Source: Sinorhizobium meliloti 4H41
Lineage (GTDB): Bacteria > Pseudomonadota > Alphaproteobacteria > Rhizobiales > Rhizobiaceae
Assembly (NCBI RefSeq): GCF_000375585.1
Contig: NZ_AQWP01000006.1
Coordinates: forward strand, 236,496-300,495
Length of the DNA: 64,000 nucleotides
Reading direction: 5' to 3'
The position numbers were made by a program, and so were the translations under genes. This document shows positions 53,733-62,232 of this stretch, piece by piece. The notes under the pieces are model-generated. The model did no database searches and was not told the DNA's origin. It saw only the letters and a program-made list of their open reading frames with translations. Each line of letters opens with the position of its first letter. Within the stretch, counting starts at the first letter, position 1.

Positions 53733-55192
53733 CGCATCACGAAGGGATCCGGGATCGGATCATCCGAGGTCCTCAGCCACACGGTCTTGGTCCGAGTGTA
53801 GTCGAGCACCGCCGCCATGCCACCCTCGCGGCCGTGGCCGGAAAGCCCGAAACCGCCGAAAGGCGCGATCGGCGAGACCGCCCGATAGGTGTTGACCCAG
53901 ACGACCCCGGCGCGGATGCTTTTCATCAGCCGGTGCGCACGCGTGAGATCCCGTGTGAACAGCCCGGCCGCAAGGCCGTAACGGGTGTCGTTGGCGATCG
54001 CCAGTGCCTCTTCTTCGGTCTCGAAGGAGGCGACTGAAAGGACCGGCCCGAAGAATTCCTCCTCCAGCGCGGGCGAGCGGCCGCCGTCGCAGTCGAGAAT
54101 GGTCGGCCGGTAGTAGAAACCGTCGCCTTCGGGAGCGCTGGCTCCAGTCACCACTTTGGCGCCGGTGGCGAGCGAGCGGGCGATCAGGGCCTCAATGTGC
54201 GCGCGCTGGCGCCGGGTTGCCAACGGCCCGACTTCCGTCGCCATGTCGAGCGGGCTGCCGAGGCGCACCGCCTCGGCCTTCGCCTTGAGAATCTCCAGGA
54301 AGCGGTCCTTGAGGGTTCGCTCGACGACGAGGCGGGAGCCGGCGACGCAGCTCTGGCCGGTCGCCGCGAAGATGCCGGCGACCTGCGCGTTTGCCGCACT
54401 TTCGAGATCGGCGTCGGCAAAGACGATGAAGGGAGACTTGCCGCCGAGCTCCAGCGAGGTCGAGGCGAGGTTCTCCGCCGAACTGCGCACCACATGACGC
54501 GCGGTCTCGGGCCCGCCGGTAAAGGCGATATGGTCGACCTTGGGATGACTGCTGAGGGCCGCCCCACAGGGCGGGCCGAAGCCGGTGATGATGTTGACGA
54601 CACCGGCGGGAAAGCCCGCCTCATGCACCAGCCGCGCAAATTCGAGCAGCGGTGCCGGTCCATCCTCCGAAGCCTTCACCACCATGGTGCAGCCGGCCGC
54701 AAGCGCCGGGCCGATCTTGACCGCCGAAAGGAAAAGCTGGCTGTTCCACGGCACGACCATGGCGACGACGCCGATCGGTTCGCGGCGAAGCCACACATCC
54801 ATGTCCGGCTTGTCGATCGGCAGATAGGATCCTTCGATCTTGTCGGCGATCCCGGCGTAATAGCGGTAATAGTCGGCGACATAGGCGATCTGTGCCGAGG
54901 TTTCGCGGATGATCTTGCCCGTGTCGCGCGTCTCGAGTTCCGCCAGTTTCTGGGCATTCGCGACCACCAGATCGGCGAGCTTGTACAGCAGCTTGCCTCG
55001 CTGCGTCGCGGTCAGCCTCGGCCATGCTCCGCCATAGAGGGCATTGTGCGCCGCTCCAACGGCGCGATCGACATCGGCTTCGCGCGCCTCCGGCATCTCC
55101 GCCCAGGCACGGCCCGTCGCCGGGTCGATGCTTTCGAACCGGGCCTCGCCGTCGCCGAATTCACCATCGATGTAACACTGGAAGCGCTGCAT
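53729..55192 (-). CDS. Aldehyde dehydrogenase family protein
   Basis: The 487-residue ALDH has 'MVVPWNSQLFLSAVKIGPAL' in the cofactor site, 'SLELGGKSPFIVFADADLES' with the base Glu, and 'GIFAATGQSCVAGSRLVVER' with the catalytic Cys. It differs from the GabD-like enzyme at 47921 and looks closer to the hydroxymuconic- or betaine-aldehyde groups. It lies 5 bp after the luciferase-like monooxygenase gene on the same transcript. It would oxidise the aldehyde released by that enzyme. Its stop overlaps the NIPSNAP start. Confidence 0.92.
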   Translation of the reverse strand: MQRFQCYIDGEFGDGEARFESIDPATGRAWAEMPEAREADVDRAVGAAHNALYGGAWPRLTATQRGKLLYKLADLVVANAQKLAELETRDTGKIIRETSAQIAYVADYYRYYAGIADKIEGSYLPIDKPDMDVWLRREPIGVVAMVVPWNSQLFLSAVKIGPALAAGCTMVVKASEDGPAPLLEFARLVHEAGFPAGVVNIITGFGPPCGAALSSHPKVDHIAFTGGPETARHVVRSSAENLASTSLELGGKSPFIVFADADLESAANAQVAGIFAATGQSCVAGSRLVVERTLKDRFLEILKAKAEAVRLGSPLDMATEVGPLATRRQRAHIEALIARSLATGAKVVTGASAPEGDGFYYRPTILDCDGGRSPALEEEFFGPVLSVASFETEEEALAIANDTRYGLAAGLFTRDLTRAHRLMKSIRAGVVWVNTYRAVSPIAPFGGFGLSGHGREGGMAAVLDYTRTKTVWLRTSDDPIPDPFVMR

Positions 55193-55197
55193 CTGCC

Positions 55198-56238
55198 CTA
55201 CTCCGCAAACGCCGGCATGACCTCGGCGATGAAGCGTTCAAGCGACGCCTTCTTGCGCTCGAAGCTCATACCCGTGTCGATCCAGAAGGAGTATTCATCA
55301 TACCCCATCGCCTCGTAGGTCTTCAGCCGGGCGATGACCTCATCGGCCGTGCCGACGACGTTGTTGCGTCGCATTGCCTCGGCCGAGAGCATGGCGTTGG
55401 CGGCAATTTCCTCTTCCGGAATCCGTTCGATGAGGCCTTGTTTGATCGGTCGTTCGTTCTTGAACCACGCGAAAAAGTAATTGTAGTAGACGCTCATCTC
55501 ATGAGCGGCTCGCGCGATATCTGCCTCGTCGGAGCCGACATAGGTGTGACGCAGCAGCATGATCTTAGGCCGCTCGGCCCCACGGCTCTTGGCGCAGGCG
55601 TCGTTGAACCGACCTATCAGGCTTCGGACCTCCTCGTCATCCTGCCAGAGCGGCGTCACTTGCACGTTGCAGCCGTTCGCGACAGCGAACTCATGCGAAT
55701 TCGGATCGCGGGCAGCAACCCAGATCGGTGGATGCGGATCTTGCAGCGGCTTCGGCGCCGAGGTGGTGGCGGGGAACTTCCAGAACTCACCGTCGTGGGC
55801 GTAGTCACCGGCCCAAATCCCCTTCACGGCCGGAATGAGTTCGCGCATCCGTTGTCCGGCGCTCCAGGCATCCAGGCCCGGCAACAACCGCTCGTATTCG
55901 AAACTGTACGCGCCGCGGGCGATCCCGATATCGAGGCGGCCGTCACAGATAAGATCCGTCATCGCCGCCTCGCCCGCGAGCTTGATCGGGTGCCAGAACG
56001 GCGCAATCACTGTGCCGGTGCCGAGGCGGACATTCCTCGTGCGGCGGGCAAGGTCCGCAATCGTTACAAACGGGTTCGGCGCAATGGTGAATTCCATGCC
56101 ATGGTGCTCACCCGTCCAGATCGCGTGCATGCCACCCTTGTCTGCGATCTCGCAGAGCGCGACGAATTCCTCGTAGAGCGACTTGTGGTCCTGCGAGGCA
56201 TCGAGACGTTCCATGTGTACGAAAAGCGAGAATTTCAT
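55198..56238 (-). CDS. LLM-class flavin-dependent monooxygenase
   Basis: The 346-residue bacterial-luciferase-like (TIM barrel) enzyme shows 'MKFSLFVHMERLDASQDHKS', 'MHAIWTGEHHGMEFTIAPNP', 'RTRNVRLGTGTVIAPFWHPI' and 'DLICDGRLDIGIARGAYSFE'. Such enzymes use reduced FMN from a partner reductase to oxygenate small molecules, including ring-opening of N-heterocycles. Its start overlaps the flavin-reductase stop by 4 bp, so the two components are co-translated. This is the likely initiating enzyme of the pathway. Confidence 0.92.
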   Translation of the reverse strand: MKFSLFVHMERLDASQDHKSLYEEFVALCEIADKGGMHAIWTGEHHGMEFTIAPNPFVTIADLARRTRNVRLGTGTVIAPFWHPIKLAGEAAMTDLICDGRLDIGIARGAYSFEYERLLPGLDAWSAGQRMRELIPAVKGIWAGDYAHDGEFWKFPATTSAPKPLQDPHPPIWVAARDPNSHEFAVANGCNVQVTPLWQDDEEVRSLIGRFNDACAKSRGAERPKIMLLRHTYVGSDEADIARAAHEMSVYYNYFFAWFKNERPIKQGLIERIPEEEIAANAMLSAEAMRRNNVVGTADEVIARLKTYEAMGYDEYSFWIDTGMSFERKKASLERFIAEVMPAFAE

Positions 56239-57164
56239 GTGCGTGCGTCCTTGTTCGCGATCGGATGAACCGTGCCGCCGGTCTCGTCGCCGAAGTACAT
56301 ACCGAAATTGCCGATGGAGCTTTCGAGCACGAAACGATTGATGATGTCGGCGGTCGCGGTGCTGCTGAATTTCGCCGCGGCGGCGTCCTCCGGCCTCAGG
56401 AACCGGCCTCTTTGCGGGGCACCGTCGCTGGCCAGTGCGTGATAGACGATGTGTTGCCGTCCATCGCTCTTGTCTTCATAGACTGAATAGAGAAAGCCGA
56501 TGGTGACGTTCAGTCCGGTCAATTGCTCGAGATGCGCCGCCAGGGTCCGGGCGGGGTCATCGCCTTCGACGGTGCAACTCGGGATCGACAGCGTTTCATC
56601 GCCCACGAGATATACTGAGCCCTGCTGCTCGAGCACTGCGCCGAGACGAATTTCGCCCCCGACGGCCGCGGAAACGGCCTTGCCCGCCAGCCTAGGCGTG
56701 AAATAGCCGCCGCGGGCATAGCCGAGGCCATTTAGCCCGCTGTTCTCGAAGGCCGTTACGCGCCCGACCATTATCACATGATCGCCAGCCTCGATGAGGT
56801 CCTGCTTCGAACACTCGAACCAGGCCGCGACCTGGGAAAAGATCGGGCAACCATTCGGCCCTTTCCTCCAGTCGACGGACGCGAACCGATCCTCCACCGG
56901 CCGGGCGAAGGTGTTGGAGATGTCTTTTTGTGTTTCGGACAGGACGTTGACGGCGAAACGCTCCGCTCCGGTCATCGTCTCATAATTGCGCGAGGTCTTG
57001 GCAATACACACAAGCAGCAGGGGCGGATCCAACGAGACGGACGTAAAGGAATTGGCTGTAAAACCGATTGGCTGGCCCGTCGGATTGTTCGCCGTCACCA
57101 CCGTCACTCCGGTCGCAAAGGCGCCGAAGGCGTCGCGCAAGGCTCTTGGATCTTCCACACTCAT
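56235..57164 (-). CDS. Flavin reductase with C-terminal degenerate Nudix-like domain
   Basis: The 309-residue protein has an N-terminal flavin-reductase domain (residues 1-165): 'LRDAFGAFATGVTVVTANNP', 'GFTANSFTSVSLDPPLLLVC', 'FAVNVLSETQKDISNTFARP' and 'HVIMVGRVTAFENSG'. From about residue 180 follows a Nudix-like fold ('IRLGAVLEQQGSVYLVGDET') whose Nudix box is degraded to 'DPARTLAAHLEQLTGLNV', lacking the REUxEE residues. The extra domain may sense or hold a ligand. It supplies reduced flavin to the adjacent monooxygenase. The ATG at 57164 has GGGAGGA upstream and overlaps the hydrolase stop. Confidence 0.88.
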   Translation of the reverse strand: MSVEDPRALRDAFGAFATGVTVVTANNPTGQPIGFTANSFTSVSLDPPLLLVCIAKTSRNYETMTGAERFAVNVLSETQKDISNTFARPVEDRFASVDWRKGPNGCPIFSQVAAWFECSKQDLIEAGDHVIMVGRVTAFENSGLNGLGYARGGYFTPRLAGKAVSAAVGGEIRLGAVLEQQGSVYLVGDETLSIPSCTVEGDDPARTLAAHLEQLTGLNVTIGFLYSVYEDKSDGRQHIVYHALASDGAPQRGRFLRPEDAAAAKFSSTATADIINRFVLESSIGNFGMYFGDETGGTVHPIANKDART

Positions 57165-57994
57165 GCCGGCTCCTCCCGGTAATTCAGCCACTCCGCCATC
57201 AGCGCATTGACACTTTCCGGCGCGGTCAAATTGACCATATGTCTGTGACCATCGACGACGCGAGCCCATCCGTTCGGCGTCAGCGACGCCATCTGCTCAG
57301 CCATTTCCGGCGTCGAATTCGGGTCTCCCGAACCCGTGAGGAAAAGGGCGGGGCAAGTGACGGAAGGCCAGCAATCGGCATAGGCCTCGTCGCCGTTTGC
57401 AAAGGCGGTATAGGCGGTCGCGTAGCCTTCCGGATCGACCGCCTCTAACCACACGCGGGTCAATTCCCGTGCTCGCTGGCTCTGCGGATCATCGCCGAAC
57501 CATCGCAGCAACGGTCCCGCCGTGTCCACGCCGCTTGTTCGGATCGCCGCTGCGCGGGCCAGAACGGCCGCCTTTGCCGCGGGATCACGGCGGTAAACGC
57601 CGTTGAGATAAGCGACACGCGTGATGCGGTTGGCGAAGGTTGCCGCCGCGCCGCCGGAAATCAGCGCACCCATCGAGTGCCCCGCGAGATTCGCACGGTC
57701 AATACCGATATCGTCCAGAAAGCGGCCGAACCAGTCGACGAAGTCGCGCACCGTGCTGCCCGCCGCGATTTTCTCGCTCCCGCCATGCCCGGGCATGTCC
57801 ACCGCGATGACGCGATGGGTCTTGGCGAAGGCTTCGATCTGCGGCGCCCAGGCCTCGAGGCGCATGCCGACGCCGTGAATGAGGATCAACGGCTCGCCCT
57901 CACCGGCTTCGAGGTAGGCGGCTCCGCGCACAGTCATCTTGCGCGGCAGCGCAGTGCCGCCCTCCCCGGACGTATTTGATGTGACCGTCTGCAT
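57161..57994 (-). CDS. Alpha/beta-fold hydrolase
   Basis: The 277-residue alpha/beta hydrolase has the oxyanion region 'LILIHGVGMRLEAWAPQIEA', 'VIAVDMPGHGGSEKI', nucleophile elbow 'NLAGHSMGALISGG', the acid in 'LFLTGSGDPNSTPEM' and His in 'VVDGHRHMVNLTAPE'. In this operon it could hydrolyse an amide, formamide or enol intermediate produced by the monooxygenase. It is the second gene of the operon, 15 bp after DUF1185, and overlaps the reductase start. Confidence 0.9.
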   Translation of the reverse strand: MQTVTSNTSGEGGTALPRKMTVRGAAYLEAGEGEPLILIHGVGMRLEAWAPQIEAFAKTHRVIAVDMPGHGGSEKIAAGSTVRDFVDWFGRFLDDIGIDRANLAGHSMGALISGGAAATFANRITRVAYLNGVYRRDPAAKAAVLARAAAIRTSGVDTAGPLLRWFGDDPQSQRARELTRVWLEAVDPEGYATAYTAFANGDEAYADCWPSVTCPALFLTGSGDPNSTPEMAEQMASLTPNGWARVVDGHRHMVNLTAPESVNALMAEWLNYREEPA

Positions 57995-58009
57995 CGAAGT
58001 GCCTGCCGT

Positions 58010-58612
58010 TTACACGCCGGCCGGATTGGCGGCGTCCTGGCCGAGGTCCTTCAGATCCTGATAGCGGTCGCCTATCCGATGGTGCGGGCGTCCGCCAACC
58101 GATGCGCCAAGAGCCACGACTATTTCATCGGCGGCCGGCGCATCGGGCATCGCCGTCTGAATCGTCAGGTAGTGAGAACGGCGACCCTCATCGTTCTTGT
58201 CCATCAGTGGGATCATAAGGGTGGCGTTGGCGGGGCCGCGCGTATTGCAGAAGGCGAGGTACGACTTGGCGCCGACCGCCTGGCGATAGTGATTGCCGAA
58301 GCGCAGCGTATGGATGAGTGCCGAGGCATGCTCGATCTCACCGTCAAGCCCCACAACGGCGGCCTTGCCGTAGCCTTCGACCGCTTCGCCTGAGCCGACG
58401 GCGTCGATAATCATTCTGGTCAGGAGCTCCCCAAGCACAGGTGCTGCCGCATGGATCTCCGGCTTGAGGTCCTCCACGAAGCCCCGCCCCGCCCACGGAT
58501 TTTTCACCACCGCCAGCGCCGAAAACAGCTTCAACGGCTGCGGGGTGGCCTTGCCTCCTTCGATCAAGGTCGTTTCGATCTGGAGCAGCGTCTTGCGGAT
58601 CTGAACGGACAT
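58010..58612 (-). CDS. DUF1185 (amino acid synthesis family) protein
   Basis: The 200-residue protein belongs to DUF1185, annotated only as 'amino acid synthesis' family. Typical blocks are 'SALAVVKNPWAGRGFVEDLK', 'GEAVEGYGKAAVVGLDGEIE' and 'IVVALGASVGGRPHHRIGDR'. It is often found in operons with luciferase-like monooxygenases and hydrolases that degrade nitrogen compounds; a cofactor-free isomerase or hydrolase role is possible but unproven. First gene of the operon; the palindromic operator lies 34 bp upstream of its start. Confidence 0.88.
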   Translation of the reverse strand: MSVQIRKTLLQIETTLIEGGKATPQPLKLFSALAVVKNPWAGRGFVEDLKPEIHAAAPVLGELLTRMIIDAVGSGEAVEGYGKAAVVGLDGEIEHASALIHTLRFGNHYRQAVGAKSYLAFCNTRGPANATLMIPLMDKNDEGRRSHYLTIQTAMPDAPAADEIVVALGASVGGRPHHRIGDRYQDLKDLGQDAANPAGV

Positions 58613-59024
58613 TGGAAACTCTTCCCTATCATTATCTATTACGTCTTATGGTATACCATAATATTGCAGTGTCAAGCATCCCCTGAGGCCGAGCCAGAAA
58701 CGTCGGAAGCAACGGATGGCATTGACGAAAATCGCCTTGGGTCGGCGACTTGCGGGAGAGGAGCCAACCTCATGTCGCGGTGCGGGTGCGCGAAGCCTGT
58801 CAGACGTACCCAGGGCCGAACGCCACACTGGTCGCGCCGGCCGCTGCCTAGGCGTCCGATGTGTGTGGGGCGCTATTGCAGGAAAAGGAGGTGCGCGGGC
58901 TCAATTACAATGCCGTCGCCTTGGCAGAAGCGATCGGTGACCGACTCCCGGATAACCGGGCTGGGCCAGGTCGACAGCATCGCCTCAGGGAAGGCAGGGC
59001 CATTCTGCCTTCCACCGCAACTAT
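58613..59024. other. Promoter region and unrecognised stretch
   Basis: The left end holds the operator at 58646-58661. The rest (58700-59020) has an open plus-strand segment near 58840-59040 with 'EVRGLNYNAVALAEAIGDRL', but I recognise no family and no start, so it may be a gene remnant. Confidence 0.4.
58646..58661. promoter_or_regulatory. 16-bp perfect palindrome, operator of the catabolic operon
   Basis: TTATGGTATACCATAA is a perfect dyad 34 bp upstream of the DUF1185 start, within the expected promoter. TGGTATACCA is a typical FCD-GntR half-site arrangement. A related dyad occurs upstream of the GntR gene at 59764-59777. Confidence 0.75.
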
Positions 59025-59720
59025 TCACTCGCCCGTCTGCTGAGCGGCGATGAGCGTTTCGGCGATGGCAGCGGCGCGGGCGACATGGTCAAGGGCGGCT
59101 CTGCAGGCCGCTTCGCCGTCGCCCCTTCTGATCGCATCGACGATTTTTTCCATTTGCGCAGGTCCTTCGACGTCGCGATTGTTGGTCTTGATCGTCATGG
59201 AGCGCAGATGGTTGATCCGGACGGTCAGAAGATTCACGACGCCCCAGGCGACGTGCCGATCAACCCGGGTGAACAATGTTTGATAGAAAGCGGAAGTCTG
59301 GTTGAGAACGCCATGCATGTCCTTGGCGGCATAGCTCTCGCGGATGCCCTTCAACGACGCTTGGAGAGCCTCCGCGATGGCCGGGTCGCGTCGTTCCGCG
59401 CACAGCCGCGCAGCCATTCCTTCGAGGGCACCACGGATTTCATAAATCTGCTTTGCCTCATCCAAGTCGAGGAGCGCGACGATCGGTCCCTTGTTCGGTA
59501 AGCTCGCTACGAGCCCCTCGGATTCGAGATGACGTAGCACCTCACGGACGACCGTGCGGCTCACGCCCAGTTGACCGCAGAGATCACGCTCGACGAGGCG
59601 TTCGCCAGGTTTGAAATAGCCGTCTACAATTGCATCCCGAACCTTTTCGAGTGCTAGTTCCCTCAATGTCTTGGCCGGACGCTCTACTCGGATGTCGGTC
59701 TCCCGCAAATCAGCGTTCAT
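59025..59720 (-). CDS. GntR-family regulator, FCD subfamily
   Basis: The 231-residue protein begins at one of two adjacent ATGs (59723 or 59720). The winged helix includes 'EKVRDAIVDGYFKPGERLVE' and 'GVSRTVVREVLRHLESEGLV'. The FCD domain has 'IYEIRGALEGMAARLCAERR' and 'HLRSMTIKTNNRDVEGPAQM', close to the usual metal-binding positions. It probably represses the operon from DUF1185 to the GabD-like gene and itself, relieved by a pathway intermediate. Confidence 0.9.
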   Translation of the reverse strand: MNADLRETDIRVERPAKTLRELALEKVRDAIVDGYFKPGERLVERDLCGQLGVSRTVVREVLRHLESEGLVASLPNKGPIVALLDLDEAKQIYEIRGALEGMAARLCAERRDPAIAEALQASLKGIRESYAAKDMHGVLNQTSAFYQTLFTRVDRHVAWGVVNLLTVRINHLRSMTIKTNNRDVEGPAQMEKIVDAIRRGDGEAACRAALDHVARAAAIAETLIAAQQTGE

Positions 59721-59763
59721 CATTCTACCTCAATATCGGTTCGTCTGCCGACGCTAATGATAT

Positions 59764-59777
59764 TACGGTGTACCATA
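59764..59777. promoter_or_regulatory. Operator-like dyad upstream of the GntR gene
   Basis: TACGGTGTACCATA matches the perfect dyad TATGGTATACCATA at 58647-58660 in 12 of 14 positions. It lies about 45 bp upstream of the GntR start, suggesting autoregulation. Confidence 0.6.
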
Positions 59778-60283
59778 TTACTCGTATGCCTAAATTCTTC
59801 AATGGCGATCAACCGAGCGATATCTCCAGCCGCCTGCGCGTAAGATCTGGAGCGGCCACCCGGCTCCGAGATCACTTCAACGACGGGACTAAGCGCGTGA
59901 GGAGAACACGGGCAGCAAACATTCGCATTAGTTTGCGCCCCGGTGATCTGGCCAGTGCGCAACATCAGGGAAGGCCAAGAAACGCCAAGGCACTAGCGAC
60001 CATTTAGAGCTCTGATCGCGCCGCTTCTGTTGGGGTTGACGGCCCCGAACGGCATCGAATGTGCCAACGCCTGCCCTGCCCTATCGATTGAGAGGATGAG
60101 GGTTCCTGCCACTCGCCACCGACATTAGCGGCGGTCGAACTGACTTGTGGGACAATAACCGGCGACTGTCGCGGACAGCAATTCAGAGATTAAATATCGA
60201 GGTTGTGAAATGGGCGACTTGGCGTCACAAGATGAACTACTCACCTGTAGAATTTGCGGCCGAGACTTCAATGCTCGTAGCTA
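59778..60283. other. Intergenic region, nothing recognised
   Basis: Half a kilobase between the GntR gene and the Rieske oxidoreductase gene shows only short frames without start signals. No repeat or RNA gene was seen. Confidence 0.3.
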
Positions 60284-61801
60284 TCAGAGGTCAGCCAAAG
60301 GCGAGACGGCGGGCCCATTCAGGGCCGTGCCGTCGACCGCGAAATGCGAGCCGTGGCAAGGACAGTCCCAGCAACGTTCAAGGGAATTCCAATGCACGTG
60401 GCAGCCAATATGCGTGCAGGACGCGGATCGTTTGTATAACGTCCCGTCCTCGGCGCGGAAGGCGGCAACCTTGGTCAAGCCCTCGCGGACGATGGCACCC
60501 TGTCCTGGCTGGAGCTTATCGACGGAGTCGACCTCGCCAGGCGCAACATACTCTGCGAAATTCTTAACCGCCGTTGCGTTCTCCACGAGATAGTCCACAA
60601 TCGCTCCTGTGGTTTTGCGAGACGGCTCGTAAAGGTCCCGCCACGGACTGCTGCCTTTAAGGATCAGGTCCCGGATCAATAGCGAAGCGACAACTCCATG
60701 CGTCATGCCTTCGCCGGAGTCGCCGGTGATCACAAACACACGCTCGCTCCCCGGATTGCGGCCAAGGAAACCAGTGTAGTCGATGGCTTCCATTACTTGG
60801 CCGGACCAGCGATGGGTTTCAGCGCCGAGATTGGGCACCAGGCGCTTGATCCAGGCCGTCAAAGCGGCGAACCGCCGTTCAGCATCGTCAGCCGCACCCG
60901 TTTTGTGGTCCTCGCCGCCTACCAGGAGAAAGTCGCTCGCGCCCTCACCGGGTTGCAGGCGGACATAGTGATACGGATCTTCCATGTCCCAGTAGAGCCC
61001 ATCCGGAACGGCTCCGCGGTCGATTTCGAACGACATCGCGTAGGTCCGATATGGCGCTTGTTTGGTGTGGATGGCGACACGGTCATTGATCGGCGAATTA
61101 GTTGCGACAACGGCCCATCTTCCGGTGACGCTGAGCCCAGAGCTCGTTGACACGCGGACGCCGTCTTCGGCTTCCTCGACCTTTTCGACAACTGTATCAC
61201 AGTATAACCTGCCGCCACGCGCGCAAATGCTGGTAGCCAGCCCACGTAGATACTTGAGCGGATGGAACGTCGCCTGACGGCCATAGCGGAGGGCTGGCGC
61301 CGCTGAAAACTCAACAAACGGCAAACCAACGATTTTTTCTACCGCGACCCCGATTTGGAGCGCTGCGTCGAGCTCGCGCTCGAGACTGGCATCCTCCGCT
61401 CCGGATGACGGAAATAAAAAGCCGTCGACACCTCTGAAGTCGCAGGCTATGCCCTCGCTCTCCTGGATCGCTTCGATACGGTCAATTGCGGCTGACTGGC
61501 TTTGATAAAACTGCCTGGCCACCTCGCGCCCCCGCAGCTCGATCAGCTGGGAGAAATAGTCATCGCATATCGATGAAAGGTGAGCGGTTGTCCGCGCGGT
61601 CATCCCGCTGCCGATTTCGCCGCGATCGATAACAGCGACTTTCTGCCCACACATGGCGAACTCGTAGGCTACCGACAAACCGGCAATTCCGGCGCCGATG
61701 ACGATGACGTCGGCCTGATCGTTTTCCATGAGTGGAACCGCGTCAGGCGCAGCCTTGACCGTCGCCCACAGCGAGACGGTTCTTTCGTCGCTTACGTTCA
61801 T
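60284..61801 (-). CDS. FAD-dependent oxidoreductase with C-terminal Rieske domain
   Basis: This is a roughly 505-residue fusion. The N-terminal DAO-type flavoprotein has the dinucleotide motif 'VIVIGAGIAGLSVAYEFA', 'VIDRGEIGSGMTARTTAHLS' and 'VFVITGDSGEGMTHGVVASL'. The last 90 residues are a Rieske 2Fe-2S domain with 'CTHIGCHVHW' and 'CWDCPCHGSHF', which provide the two Cys-His ligand pairs. Substrate unknown; such fusions are found in stress and sugar-acid contexts. The ATG at 61801 (AAAGG upstream) is preferred to the one at 61825. Stands alone. Confidence 0.9.
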   Translation of the reverse strand: MNVSDERTVSLWATVKAAPDAVPLMENDQADVIVIGAGIAGLSVAYEFAMCGQKVAVIDRGEIGSGMTARTTAHLSSICDDYFSQLIELRGREVARQFYQSQSAAIDRIEAIQESEGIACDFRGVDGFLFPSSGAEDASLERELDAALQIGVAVEKIVGLPFVEFSAAPALRYGRQATFHPLKYLRGLATSICARGGRLYCDTVVEKVEEAEDGVRVSTSSGLSVTGRWAVVATNSPINDRVAIHTKQAPYRTYAMSFEIDRGAVPDGLYWDMEDPYHYVRLQPGEGASDFLLVGGEDHKTGAADDAERRFAALTAWIKRLVPNLGAETHRWSGQVMEAIDYTGFLGRNPGSERVFVITGDSGEGMTHGVVASLLIRDLILKGSSPWRDLYEPSRKTTGAIVDYLVENATAVKNFAEYVAPGEVDSVDKLQPGQGAIVREGLTKVAAFRAEDGTLYKRSASCTHIGCHVHWNSLERCWDCPCHGSHFAVDGTALNGPAVSPLADL

Positions 61802-61984
61802 GACGGGCCTTTCGGAAACGAGCATTGGCTAAATTTAAAACGAGCGCAAAAGTTCCGCGGAGACGCTGCCCAGCCGGCTTCCTCTCTGGTTCCGCAATTA
61901 TCGGCGAGGCGGGATCAAGGTGCCGCTTGGCCTTTAATTGGGGTCTTCCTCACTTTGTCTGGTGGCGATTTTGGTCGAGTGGCA

Positions 61985-62155
61985 GAGCTGGCCCTGAGCA
62001 GCTCCGGGCCAGCTCTGCCATACATCGCACGCTTGATTGTCTTCAGGCGGTTGATTTGGCCCTCCGCTTGGCCGTTGCTCCACGGCAGTTCGATGGCGTT
62101 GTAGACGGCGTCAAGCTCGCGGTGCAGGAAAGGTCTCGCAGACCACGTTTTATCA
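61985..62155 (-). pseudogene. ISL3-family transposase C-terminal fragment
   Basis: The minus strand reads 'ELDAVYNAIELPWSNGQAEG' and 'QINRLKTIKRAMYGRAGPEL', the conserved C-terminal end of ISL3 transposases (PWSNGQxEGxxxxLKxxKRxMYGRA). The rest of the gene is missing. It abuts the IS66 remnant, so two elements were probably nested or recombined here. The sequence between the Rieske gene and this fragment (61826-61984) has no gene. Confidence 0.75.
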
Positions 62156-62232
62156 TCAGCCCGAAGCGCAGCACCTCTCTTCACCCACCACAGATGCAGC
62201 GCAAGCTGAATACCCCATTTAAGACTAGTCCT

